This document shows positions 33,186-41,329 of a stretch of DNA of 64,000 bases, one piece after another. The stretch lies in NCBI GenBank assembly GCA_963789275.1, contig CAWBKF010000038.1, forward strand, positions 1-64,000, written 5' to 3'. The position numbers and the translations under genes were made by a program. The notes under the pieces are model-generated. The model was given only the letters and a program-made list of their open reading frames with translations, did not search any database and was not told where the DNA came from. The stretch comes from DAHUYF01 sp963789275. GTDB lineage: Bacteria; Pseudomonadota; Alphaproteobacteria; ATCC43930; CGMCC-115725. Position 1 is the stretch's first letter, and each line of letters starts with the position of its first letter.

Positions 33186-33969
33186 ATGCCGATACCAGAC
33201 TGGCGGTCTCCCGCCGCCTATCAGTACGTCTCTGGGTTGACACTTGCCGGCCTCGCTTGGGAATTCCTACGGCGTAATCCGGATTATCGGAGCGACTACC
33301 AACGTAAGGATAGCAAGGCTCCCCTACGCACCGTGTCCAGTGTCGCTCGCGCCGACCCTGGCCGGTGCTGGGGGTTGCGATTTCCTCGCCGACCCCGACA
33401 AAAGCGCTGACGAGGCTCCGGTCTTCTGGCTGCCGGAACTCCACACCTCAACCATCTTCCTCGAGGAGAGCCCCGTCGAAACGGAGTCGACGGTCCGGTT
33501 CCTGCCAGGCGCCTGGCGTGGCGAACTCGCCTCGCGGCGGGCCGCTGATGGTCTGCACCTCATCCTCATCGATGGCCGCGATGAGCATCGGATTTGGATG
33601 CCCGCCCCGCCGGCGGGAGGCGCGCCGCTTGCCGCTATCCTCCCGCTGGATGAGACCGCCGATCTTCGCGCTGCTGCTTCTCTTCGGTTTCATCGGCACG
33701 TTACCTGTGCCGGTACGGCGGCCGGCCCTCATCTCACCCAACAACGGCAGAGGCGCGTGACCCTCAGTCTCCGTGCGCTCGACGGACGCATTGCGGGCGC
33801 CACCTACCGCACCATCGCCGAAGCACTCTTCGGTTCGGCCCGCGCCGCTTCCGAACCTTGGAAGACCGCTTCCCTCCGCGACAATACGATCCGTCTTGTC
33901 CGCACCGGCAGAAATCTCATGGCCGGCGGCTATCATGACCTGCTGCGGGGCCGCCCGCCTGCCCGCTGA
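33186..33969 (+). pseudogene. DUF6499-DUF2285 transcriptional regulator-like protein, frameshifted
   Basis: The N-terminal part reads DWRSPAAYQYVSGLTLAGLA and WEFLRRNPDYRSDYQ, the DUF6499 start. Near 33385 the frame shifts by one base (frame one ends its homology at CWGLRF; frame two resumes at ADPDKSADEAPVFWLPELH). The rest contains the DUF2285 end RVTLSLRALDGRIAGATYRT then LFGSARAASEPWKTASLRDN and GGYHDLLRG. The original product is about 260 aa. Relatives (FseA/MsiA-like in rhizobial ICEs) activate excision. In R7A the paired DUF2285 genes are joined by programmed frameshifting, so this shift deserves a check before being called a mutation. Confidence 0.75.
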
Positions 33970-34094
33970 TCGAGGGGGTAGCGTTTTCTGCCTGTCGATC
34001 TTCGCCATACCTCCGAACGACATCGATCGCCGACGGTGATCCAGGACGCGCCCGACAACTCCGCCGGACGCCATGAGATCACGGAGGTACGATC

Positions 34095-34379
34095 ATGCCC
34101 GATCCGCTCGCCGGCCTTCCGCCGCGCTACTTGCGAACACCCGAAGCCGCCCGCCTTCTCGGCCTCTCCGGGCGCACGCTCGAGAAGCATCGCACCTATG
34201 GCACCGGGCCGCGCTACTCGAAGCTCGGAGGCCGCGTCGTCTATCGCATCGACGACCTCCAAGCCTGGGTCGCGCTCGGAGCCAAGGCATCCACTTCCGA
34301 CCCCGGCGCCGGAACGGTGTTGCCGGCGAAGCGCCACGCTGTCATCCCGCCGGTTCCGGCCGGCCAGGTGCGCCGGTGA
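34095..34379 (+). CDS. AlpA/MerR-like helix-turn-helix protein
   Basis: A 94-aa protein with PRYLRTPEAARLLGLSGRTL and EKHRTYGTGPRYSKLGGRVV followed by YRIDDLQAWVALG, the winged helix of AlpA/excisionase-like proteins. ATCACGGAGG precedes the ATG. It overlaps or nearly touches the repA gene and is a regular upstream partner of repA on these elements; it may act as excisionase or regulator. Confidence 0.85.
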   Translation: MPDPLAGLPPRYLRTPEAARLLGLSGRTLEKHRTYGTGPRYSKLGGRVVYRIDDLQAWVALGAKASTSDPGAGTVLPAKRHAVIPPVPAGQVRR

Positions 34380-34390
34380 ATGTTCGGCTC

Positions 34391-35446
34391 ATGTCGGGAC
34401 GCCACCGCAAGCGATCCGAGCGCGAGCAGCTCGAGCTGTTCCGGGCTCTTCCCGGCGATCTCGCGCCGAGGGACGCACAGGACCTCATGGCCTATCCATT
34501 CTTCAGCCTCGCCAAGACCCACCGCACGACCCCGATCGATTTCCGCATGAATCATATCGCGATCCGGGTCGAGGCGGTGCCCGAGCACGGCATGGCAACG
34601 ATCTGGGACGCCGACGTGCTCATCTGGGCCGCGAGCCAGATCGTCGAAGCACGCGACGCCGGACTGCGCACCTCGCGCCTCATGGCGGCGACACCGCGCG
34701 AGATCCTCACCTTCACCGGCCGCGGCACCGGTGCGCGCGACTATCATCGGCTGAAGGCGGCACTCGATCGTTTGCAGTCGACGACGGTCGCGACGTCGCT
34801 GCGCCAGACCAGCGAGCGGCGTATGCATCGTTTCTCCTGGATCAACGAATGGACCGAGCGCGCCGACGCGCACGGCCGCGCCGACGGCATCGATCTCATC
34901 GTGCCGGACTGGTTCTATCGTGCGGTCCTCGACGACGCGCTGGTGCTCACCATCGACCCGGCTTATTTCGGTCTGACGGGTGGGTTGGAGCGCTGGCTCT
35001 ACCGTCTCGTCCGCAAGCACGCCGGCCATCAGAAGGGCGGCTGGCAGTTTGATTTCCGGCATCTTCACGTCAAGTCGGCCAGCCTGTCGCCGTTCAAGCG
35101 GTTCGCCTTTGAGCTGCGCGATATCGCTCGCCGCCAACCTCTGCCGGGCTATCGGCTCTACGTCGAACGTGCGACCGCCGGACGTGAGCTGCTGGCCTTC
35201 ACGCGGGCGCATCCGTCCACAGGTGCCTGTGGACAAGTTGTGGAACCGCGCGTGCTATCGGGAACCAACGAGCACGTGCCATCAGGAACCACACCCACGT
35301 GCTATCAGGAACAGGAATCGCGCCTTTCCTCAAGCAATTCAATCACGTCGGAGCCGCCTAACTTAAACTCTAACGTGGAAGAATCTAACTCTTCTGTGGT
35401 TGGCGATCTCCGCGACCGGTGGAAAACCGGGAGGAGACCGCGGTGA
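34391..35446 (+). CDS. repA: Replication initiator protein RepA
   Basis: A 351-aa protein of the alphaproteobacterial RepA family (replication initiator protein A). Landmarks: LMAYPFFSLAKTHRTTPIDF, MATIWDADVLIWAASQIVEA, the central LTFTGRGTGARDYHRLKAAL, and IVPDWFYRAVLDDALVLTID. A low-complexity tail with repeated GTxxxVPSGT-like segments ends the protein. ATG at 34391 is chosen; an in-frame GTG at 34376 overlaps the upstream stop. RepA-ParA pairs on ICEs suggest that the excised form can replicate. Confidence 0.88.
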   Translation: MSGRHRKRSEREQLELFRALPGDLAPRDAQDLMAYPFFSLAKTHRTTPIDFRMNHIAIRVEAVPEHGMATIWDADVLIWAASQIVEARDAGLRTSRLMAATPREILTFTGRGTGARDYHRLKAALDRLQSTTVATSLRQTSERRMHRFSWINEWTERADAHGRADGIDLIVPDWFYRAVLDDALVLTIDPAYFGLTGGLERWLYRLVRKHAGHQKGGWQFDFRHLHVKSASLSPFKRFAFELRDIARRQPLPGYRLYVERATAGRELLAFTRAHPSTGACGQVVEPRVLSGTNEHVPSGTTPTCYQEQESRLSSSNSITSEPPNLNSNVEESNSSVVGDLRDRWKTGRRPR

Positions 35447-36081
35447 TCGTGGCGCTCCTCAACCAGAAGGGCGGTGTCGGCAAGACGACGCTTGCGCTGC
35501 ATCTCGCCGGCGAATGGGCCCGGGAAGGAAAGCGCGTCATCCTGATCGACGCCGATCCGCAAGGCTCCGCCCTCGACTGGTCCGAACAACGCGCGAAGGA
35601 ACGGCTTCCTCGTCGGTTCGGCGTCATCGGGCTTGCCCGTGACACGCTGCACCGCGAGGCGCCGGAGCTCGCCCGCCACGCCGATCACATCGTCATCGAC
35701 GGCCCGCCGCGCATCGCCGCGCTGATGCGTTCGGCCCTCCTCGCCGCCGATCTGGTGCTGATCCCGGCCCAGCCGTCGCCGTTCGATGGCTGGGCCTCTG
35801 GCGAGATGCTGAAGTTGTTCGATGAGGCGCGAATCTTCCGTCCGCAGCTCGTCGCCCGCTTTGTACTCAACCGCTACGGCGCGCGTACCGTGATCGCTCG
35901 TGCCACGGCCGAGGCACTGGCCGAGCATGAGCCGCCAGCGCTCACCGCGCGCATTGGCCAGCGCGTGAGTTTTGCAGACGCCGCGCAATCCGGCCGGCTC
36001 GTCGCTGAGCTCGACGAGGCCGGCCCGGCTGCGCGCGAGATCGACGCGCTCGCACTCGAAGTCGCCGATTTGGCACCATGA
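35443..36081 (+). CDS. parA: ParA-family partition ATPase
   Basis: A 212-aa deviant-Walker ATPase. The GTG at 35443 overlaps the repA stop and is preceded by GGAGGAG six bases upstream, so this start is preferred over a GTG at 35419. Walker A is VALLNQKGGVGKTTLALHL (residues 3-21, with the signature Lys), followed by ILIDADPQGSALDW and the Walker B-like IVIDGPPRIAALM. The short form lacks an N-terminal HTH and works with a small partner, probably the RHH gene that follows. Confidence 0.92.
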   Translation: MIVALLNQKGGVGKTTLALHLAGEWAREGKRVILIDADPQGSALDWSEQRAKERLPRRFGVIGLARDTLHREAPELARHADHIVIDGPPRIAALMRSALLAADLVLIPAQPSPFDGWASGEMLKLFDEARIFRPQLVARFVLNRYGARTVIARATAEALAEHEPPALTARIGQRVSFADAAQSGRLVAELDEAGPAAREIDALALEVADLAP

Positions 36082-36329
36082 CGGAGAGATTATCCAAGCG
36101 GCCCTTCTCCGCTCGGCCCGGCGCCGCGGAGTCCTGGGTCCGCACCGCTGAGCCGTCGAGCAGCCGCGCGCCAAACGGCGGCTTCACGGCGCGTCTGACG
36201 ATCGATGTGACGCAGCCTTTGCGCGGCCGGATCAAGATCGCGGCGTTCCAGCGCGGCCTCACCGTCGCCGACATGCTCCGCGCCTTGCTCGACCGCGAGT
36301 TTCCCGATGATGGCGGAGCGGCATCATGA
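36078..36329 (+). CDS. Small RHH-like partner of ParA
   Basis: An 83-aa protein overlapping parA by four bases (ATGA). The N-terminal half is disordered and basic; the C-terminal half reads FTARLTIDVTQPLRGRIKIA then AFQRGLTVADMLRALLDREF, a strand-helix-helix pattern as in ribbon-helix-helix DNA-binding proteins. It is likely the ParB-like centromere-binding partner (inference from position). Confidence 0.75.
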   Translation: MTERLSKRPFSARPGAAESWVRTAEPSSSRAPNGGFTARLTIDVTQPLRGRIKIAAFQRGLTVADMLRALLDREFPDDGGAAS

Positions 36330-36805
36330 GCGCGCCGGCGGCCAACACCCTGACGCATGTCGAGTTGATCTGGCTGGAGAAGCGGATAGAGCAGTGGATC
36401 CGCTTCGGCCACGACGTCGCCGAGCAGATCCTCGATCGGCGCCGCCGCATCCTGAGCTTCGCGCCCGGGAGCGTCCTTGCGTATGTCCGCTGGGCGGCGA
36501 ATGACTTCGGAACGGTGGTCTCGCGGATCGACATCCTGCGCGCCGTCATGCCGGGCGAGGCCTTCTCGACCGTCCCGTTTGTGCGCCCCGGCGGGGAAAT
36601 CCTCCTACGCCTCTCCGGCTGGCCGAAGGTCGAGCGCGTGCTGCAGGCGATCGACACGGTAGAGCAGCTCGGCATCGATCCAGTCGATGCCTGTCCCGAT
36701 CACTGGCGGCATGTTCACAACCGGCTCGCGGCCGACGAGGAGCCGCGCCCGTATCTGCGCGAGCGCCACGTGGCTTGGCTCAAACGACGGAGAACCGCAC
36801 CATGA
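36326..36805 (+). CDS. DUF2840 family protein
   Basis: A 159-aa protein with the family landmarks THVELIWLEKRIEQWIRFGH, VLAYVRWAANDFGTVVSRID and VDACPDHWRHVHNRLAADEE. It overlaps its neighbours on both sides by four bases, part of a single tight operon from repA to the transglycosylase. DUF2840 occurs almost only between parA and traF on alphaproteobacterial ICEs; its function is unknown. Confidence 0.88.
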   Translation: MSAPAANTLTHVELIWLEKRIEQWIRFGHDVAEQILDRRRRILSFAPGSVLAYVRWAANDFGTVVSRIDILRAVMPGEAFSTVPFVRPGGEILLRLSGWPKVERVLQAIDTVEQLGIDPVDACPDHWRHVHNRLAADEEPRPYLRERHVAWLKRRRTAP

Positions 36806-37314
36806 CGCGCTTCGGATATGTCGTGACGACATATTTCATGACGCTGGCCGTCGGGTTCTCGGTCTTCGTTCACCCGGCGCCTTCGCTGATCTGGAACGCC
36901 AGCGCCAGCGTCCCGATCGGTCTCTATGCCGTGCATCCCGTGGGCGCGCTGCACGTCGGCGAGTTGCTCGTGGTCTCACCACCGGAACCGCTCGCGACTT
37001 TCCTCGCCGAGCGCGGTTACCTGCCCAAAGGTGTGGCGCTCCTGAAGCGCGCCCTCGCCATTCCAGGTCAGACGGTCTGCCGCACCGGCCGCACGATCAC
37101 CGTCGATGGCGCCGCGGTGGGTGAGGCGCTCGACCGTGATCGGCGGGGCCGACCTTTGCCCGGCTGGCCGGGCTGCCGCGTCGTCGCGGCCGGCGAAGTC
37201 TTCCTGATGAATCGGCGGTCGGAGGACTCCCTCGACGGCCGGTATTTCGGCCCGCTCCCCGCCATGACAATTGTCGGCCGCGCCGATCCTCTCTGGACCC
37301 GCGAGGAGGACTGA
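36802..37314 (+). CDS. traF: TraF, S26-family signal-peptidase-like conjugation protein
   Basis: A 170-aa membrane-anchored protease. An N-terminal membrane segment (YVVTTYFMTLAVGFSVFV) precedes the S26 fold: NASASVPIGLYAVHP holds the catalytic Ser in the SxPxGLY motif, LPKGVALLKRALAIPGQTVC holds the conserved basic residue region, and VFLMNRRSEDSLDGRYFGPL is the last box. In RP4-type systems TraF cyclises and matures the TrbC pilin encoded further on. ATG 36802 overlaps the DUF2840 stop. Confidence 0.9.
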   Translation: MTRFGYVVTTYFMTLAVGFSVFVHPAPSLIWNASASVPIGLYAVHPVGALHVGELLVVSPPEPLATFLAERGYLPKGVALLKRALAIPGQTVCRTGRTITVDGAAVGEALDRDRRGRPLPGWPGCRVVAAGEVFLMNRRSEDSLDGRYFGPLPAMTIVGRADPLWTREED

Positions 37315-37316
37315 CC

Positions 37317-38156
37317 ATGCCGAAACCCGGCCGACGCCGAGCCGTCACACCGCGACCACCTCGGCGCGGCTCTTCCTCCTTCCCGGCCATTCCGCTCCTC
37401 GCGGATCGCCGGCCAACCGCCTGGCGCTCGTCTCGACGGCGCGCGCTCCTATGCGTCGGCAGCGCTGTGATATTGCTGATCGGCAGCGGTCTTGCTCACG
37501 CCGAAGCTGTCGCCACGATGCCGCAGAACGTCTCCACGGCGGTCGATCCATTCGTTGACATTATCGCCGAGGGCTCACGGCGGTTCGGCATTTCGCCGTC
37601 GTGGATACGTGCCGTGATGGAGCTCGAAAGTCATGGCAATGTGCGTGCCCTGTCGCCCAAGGGGGCGATGGGCCTGATGCAGATCATGCCCGAAGTGTGG
37701 GCTGCTCTGCGTTCCCGCTACGACCTCGGCGCCGATCCATACGATGCCCACGACAACATCCTGGCCGGCACTGCCTATCTGCGGGAGCTGCGCGACCGCT
37801 ACGGCGCTCCCGGCCTTCTTGCTGCCTATGATGCCGGTCCGGCGCGCTACGAGGACCATCTCGCGACAGGCCGGCCGCTGCCTGCGGAGACCCAGGCTTA
37901 CGTGGCCGCCCTCGCTCCGTTGATCGGCGGCGGCGCGATCGACAGTGCCATGGTTGCCGAAGCGGTGGTGGGCTCCTGGTCCGAAGCACCGCTGTTCGCC
38001 GGTCAGGCCGAGAGCAGCGCGACGAAGTCTGCGGGAGCATCCGATCCGCGCATCGGCCAACCGTCGGCCGACAAATCAGTGGAGGATCGGACGCCGCTCG
38101 CCCCGCAATCCGAGGACCTGTTCGTCAGGCCATCCCATGGAAATGGGCAGCCGTGA
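37317..38156 (+). CDS. Lytic transglycosylase (SLT domain)
   Basis: A 279-aa exported protein. A basic N-terminus and a hydrophobic segment (ALLCVGSAVILLIGSGLAHA) with an AHAEA cleavage site act as signal. The SLT domain reads FGISPSWIRAVMELESHGNV with the catalytic Glu in MELES, then LSPKGAMGLMQIMPEVWAAL and NILAGTAYLRELRDRYGAPG and AAYDAGPARY. It opens peptidoglycan for the transfer apparatus (VirB1-like). Two bases separate it from traF. Confidence 0.9.
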   Translation: MPKPGRRRAVTPRPPRRGSSSFPAIPLLADRRPTAWRSSRRRALLCVGSAVILLIGSGLAHAEAVATMPQNVSTAVDPFVDIIAEGSRRFGISPSWIRAVMELESHGNVRALSPKGAMGLMQIMPEVWAALRSRYDLGADPYDAHDNILAGTAYLRELRDRYGAPGLLAAYDAGPARYEDHLATGRPLPAETQAYVAALAPLIGGGAIDSAMVAEAVVGSWSEAPLFAGQAESSATKSAGASDPRIGQPSADKSVEDRTPLAPQSEDLFVRPSHGNGQP

Positions 38157-38404
38157 GCGGGATCGGGTTTGATCGCAGGTTAGCGGGCTGTTGCGCAGGT
38201 TTGAGTATTGGACCGGGGCAGCACAGGAACCCGACCAACGGACGGCAAGGTAAAAGCGCCGCCGTCGGCCGGGCGCATGTAGTTGGTTGGGTTGGGCTTT
38301 TCGGGCGCTCTGGCAATACCCCCTGCTGTCGCCTCATGCCAAATTCCCAACGATTTCAATGTCCCGACCGCCATCGCTCGAATTCAGCGACGCCCTGGGT
38401 ATCC
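38157..38404. other. Intergenic region before the relaxase, candidate oriT location
   Basis: No gene is supported in this 248-bp gap. Relaxase genes of this family usually have oriT close by. Repeated GGTTGGG motifs (about 38282-38298) and a facing CCCAAC (about 38345) could form an inverted repeat, but no nic site is recognised, so this remains a candidate only. Confidence 0.35.
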
Positions 38405-40159
38405 ATGACGGCCCGTGACGACGAGCTGCGCATCCGCCCAGGTCGCATCCGGGACGGCAACCGGGGTGCCAAGCGTCCGAAGACCTTCGTCGGCGAGGTC
38501 ATGCGCGCCGCGAAGAAGGCGGGGCATGTCGGGAGCAGCTTCGGTCGGAAAGCGGGCGGCGCCAGCCGATCGCGCTTCGGCCGAGGCCGGCGCGCAGCGC
38601 TGTCATTGTCGCTGCGCTCGACCTCGCGTCGGGTGGTGATAAAGGCGCGCGTGGTACGCCATCACGGTACGCGCTTCCGCTCAGCACCATTACCCAGGCA
38701 CATGGCGTATCTGAAGCGGGATGGCGTTACGCGCGACGGAGAGGATGCTCGGATGTTCGGCGCCACCGCGAACGCCGCTGATGAACGCGCCTTTGCCGAG
38801 CGCTGCGCGGATGACCGGCACCATTTCCGATTCATCGTCTCACCCGATGACGCCGCAGAGATGGAAAGCTTGCGTGCCTTCGCGCGCGAGCTGATGGCCG
38901 ATGTCGAACGGGATCTCGGCACCCGGCTCGATTGGGTGGCGGTCGACCACTGGAACACCGACAACCCGCACGTCCATGTCCTGGTCCGCGGCCGCGCCGA
39001 GGACGGACAGGATCTGGTCATCAGCCGCGACTACATCAGCCGGGGCTTCAGCGACCGGGCGGCCGAGCGCGTGACGCTGGAGCTTGGGCCGCGCAGCGAG
39101 CAGGAGATCCGTTCGGCCCTGGAGAGGGAGGTCGAGGCAGAGCGCTGGACCAGCCTCGACCGGCGGCTGCGGGACATATCCGACGAGGGCGCCAGCATCG
39201 TCGATCTGCGCCCCGGAGGCGCCAGTGAAGACCCGGAGCTGCGCCGCTTGATGCTCGGCCGCGCGGCGAAGCTCGAGCGCCTTGGACTCGCCGAGCAGGT
39301 CGGAGTGGCGCGCTGGATGTTGAAGCCACGTCTGGAGCCAACCCTGCGCGAGCTCGGAATTCGTGGCGACATCATCAAGACCATGCACCGGGCAATGACC
39401 GCCGCCGGGCGCGAGCCGGACGTGACGGGCTTCGCTCTCCATGGCGATGATCCCGGCGATCCCGTGCTCGGTCGGCTGGTCGGCCGCGGTCTGTATGACG
39501 AGCTGAAGGGGACGGCCTATGCGATCGTCGAAGGCGTCGATGGCCGGACCCATCACCTGCGGTTCTCCGATCTCGACATGACGGGCGACGCCAAGCGCGG
39601 CGCGATCGTCGAGGCGCGCGCCTACGAGGACGCTTCCGGCCGCCACCGTCTGTCACTCGCCACGCGATCGGATTTCAGCATCGAGGCGCAGGTGACCGCA
39701 TCGGGCGCGACCTGGATCGACCGACAGCTCCTCGCGCGCAAGCGGGCGATCAGCGCCGGCGGCTTCGGTGCCGAGCTGCGCGACGCGATGGATCAGCGCG
39801 TCGATCATCTCATCGAGGAGGGATTGGCCCGGCGGCATGGACAAAGAGTTGTCTTCGCGCGTGATCTCCTGAACATCCTGCGTCGACGCGAGCTAGACGA
39901 TGCCTTCGCCAAACTCTCGATCGAGACCGGGCTCGCACATCATCCATCCGCGGAAGGCGACCATGTCGCCGGCACCTATCGTCAGCGCGTCACGCTGGCG
40001 TCGGGCCGTTTCGCAATGATCGATGATGGTCTCGGCTTCCAATTGGTACCTTGGCGGCCGGCATTGGAGCAGAAGCTCGGCCAGCATGTGTCAGGTACCA
40101 TTATGCCAGGCGGTGGCGTCGATTGGAGCTTCGGGCGCAAACGGGGGCTCGGCATTTGA
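38405..40159 (+). CDS. rlxS: Relaxase/mobilisation nuclease (DUF3363, RlxS type)
   Basis: A 584-aa protein. A basic N-terminal extension precedes the relaxase domain: MAYLKRDGVTRDGEDARMFG, then HHFRFIVSPDDAAEMESLRA, and the metal-binding WVAVDHWNTDNPHVHVLVRG (His 182, 189 and 191). The DUF3363 part follows with TAYAIVEGVDGRTHHLRFSD and ends in YRQRVTLASGRFAMIDDGLG. Relatives nick oriT in ICEMlSym R7A (RlxS) and similar elements. Intact; in related elements the coupling protein gene traG follows directly, here it is 14 kb away behind an insertion. Confidence 0.92.
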   Translation: MTARDDELRIRPGRIRDGNRGAKRPKTFVGEVMRAAKKAGHVGSSFGRKAGGASRSRFGRGRRAALSLSLRSTSRRVVIKARVVRHHGTRFRSAPLPRHMAYLKRDGVTRDGEDARMFGATANAADERAFAERCADDRHHFRFIVSPDDAAEMESLRAFARELMADVERDLGTRLDWVAVDHWNTDNPHVHVLVRGRAEDGQDLVISRDYISRGFSDRAAERVTLELGPRSEQEIRSALEREVEAERWTSLDRRLRDISDEGASIVDLRPGGASEDPELRRLMLGRAAKLERLGLAEQVGVARWMLKPRLEPTLRELGIRGDIIKTMHRAMTAAGREPDVTGFALHGDDPGDPVLGRLVGRGLYDELKGTAYAIVEGVDGRTHHLRFSDLDMTGDAKRGAIVEARAYEDASGRHRLSLATRSDFSIEAQVTASGATWIDRQLLARKRAISAGGFGAELRDAMDQRVDHLIEEGLARRHGQRVVFARDLLNILRRRELDDAFAKLSIETGLAHHPSAEGDHVAGTYRQRVTLASGRFAMIDDGLGFQLVPWRPALEQKLGQHVSGTIMPGGGVDWSFGRKRGLGI

Positions 40160-40316
40160 TTATCGCGGAATGGCAGCAACGGGTGTGGAAACCGGGCGTA
40201 AGACCGTCGCGTCCTATACGGCTGGTTTGCGCCCACCCCGGCCGCTCAGGCACTGTTGGTCCCTTCTCGGAAGCGGACATTAGGTCGGCACGTGCGTTCG
40301 ACCGACATGTGCCAAA
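40160..40316. other. Short remnant spacer downstream of the relaxase
   Basis: No gene. It contains GGAAGCGGACATT (40269-40281), whose reverse complement recurs just beyond the second IS91 copy (54136-54148). Confidence 0.4.
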
Positions 40317-40385
40317 GGACTAAACCGCTCTCGCGGTAGGATGCGGCGACAGGCGGCGGAGCTAAGGGGATAGCGGGGCGAAGTG

Positions 40386-40430
40386 TCCTGTCTTGAAGAT
40401 GAGGGGTTGCCAACCTCACTCAAGACAGGA
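40386..40430 (+). promoter_or_regulatory. Stem-loop leader of the IS91-associated recombinase
   Basis: TCCTGTCTTG (40386-40395) and CAAGACAGGA (40421-40430) form a perfect 10-bp stem; GAGG and CCTC pair inside. The stem ends 8 nt before the recombinase ATG and includes the AGGA ribosome site, so it can hide the start and limit translation. The same structure occurs in copy 2. Confidence 0.55.
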
Positions 40431-40438
40431 GCACCCCC

Positions 40439-41317
40439 ATGAACGGCGAGACCATCAGCCCGTTACGCCGCCGCATGATCGAAGACATGACGGTGCGCAA
40501 GTTCGTCGAGAAGACACAGAAGGATTACGTCCGTCATGTCAAGGGCCTCACCGTCTTCCTTGGCCGAACACCGGACACCGCCACGGCCGAGGATCTGCGC
40601 CGTTATCAGCTGCATCTGACCGAGAGCGGGGTCCGCCCGCCGAGCATCAACAGTGCGGTTTCGGCGCTGCGCTTCTTCTTCTCCGTCACGCTCGACCGGC
40701 CCGAAGTCACCAAGCGGCTGACCTTCGTCGCCGAGCCGCGGAAGATACCTGTGGTGTTGAGCCCCGAGGAGGTGACGCGGTTTCTCGATGCGGCGCCCGG
40801 ACCCAAGTACAAGGCTGCGTTCAGCGCCGCCTATGGCGCTGGTCTGCGCGTCTCCGAGGTCGTAGCGCTGAAGGTGTCGGATGTCGATTCCGAGCGCATG
40901 CTGCTTCGGATCGAGCAAGGCAAGGGGCGCAAGGATCGCTTTGCCATGTTGTCGCCACAGCTGCTCGGGCTGCTGCGTGATTGGTGGCGGATCGCGCGGC
41001 CTCAGGTCTGGCTGTTTCCCGGACGCGACAGGATCAACCCTCTCACGACGCGTCAGTTCAATCGCGCCGTTCACGCCACCACTCACATGGCCGAGATCGC
41101 CAAGCGGGTGACGCCGCACACGCTGCGCCACAGCTTTGCGACCCATCTCCTGGAGCAGAACATCGATATCCGCGTCATCCAAGTTCTGCTCGGCCATGCC
41201 AAGCTCGAGACCACCAGTCTCTATACGCGGGTTGCCACCAATACGATCCGGACGGTCATGAGCCCGCTCGACCGCCTGACGCCGCTGCGCGCCGGGAGAG
41301 ACGAGCCGCCCGCGTAG
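40439..41317 (+). CDS. Tyrosine recombinase of the IS91-family element, copy 1
   Basis: A 292-aa XerC/D-like integrase. A SAM-like core-binding N-terminal domain (KFVEKTQKDYVRHVKGLTVF) is followed by the catalytic domain with Arg in YGAGLRVSEVVALK, HTLRHSFATHLLEQ (HxxR) and LGHAKLETTSLYTRV (His and nucleophilic Tyr). All six catalytic positions appear intact. Such a recombinase gene precedes the HUH transposase in a subset of IS91 elements; its role there, perhaps resolving circular intermediates, is not established. Confidence 0.9.
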   Translation: MNGETISPLRRRMIEDMTVRKFVEKTQKDYVRHVKGLTVFLGRTPDTATAEDLRRYQLHLTESGVRPPSINSAVSALRFFFSVTLDRPEVTKRLTFVAEPRKIPVVLSPEEVTRFLDAAPGPKYKAAFSAAYGAGLRVSEVVALKVSDVDSERMLLRIEQGKGRKDRFAMLSPQLLGLLRDWWRIARPQVWLFPGRDRINPLTTRQFNRAVHATTHMAEIAKRVTPHTLRHSFATHLLEQNIDIRVIQVLLGHAKLETTSLYTRVATNTIRTVMSPLDRLTPLRAGRDEPPA

Positions 41318-41329
41318 CGTCCGCCGCCC

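Noticed and set aside
38153..38404. N-terminal extension of the relaxase frame to 38153
   Set aside because: The added 84 residues are unlike relaxases and Cys/Gly-rich; the ATG at 38405 starts the conserved part.
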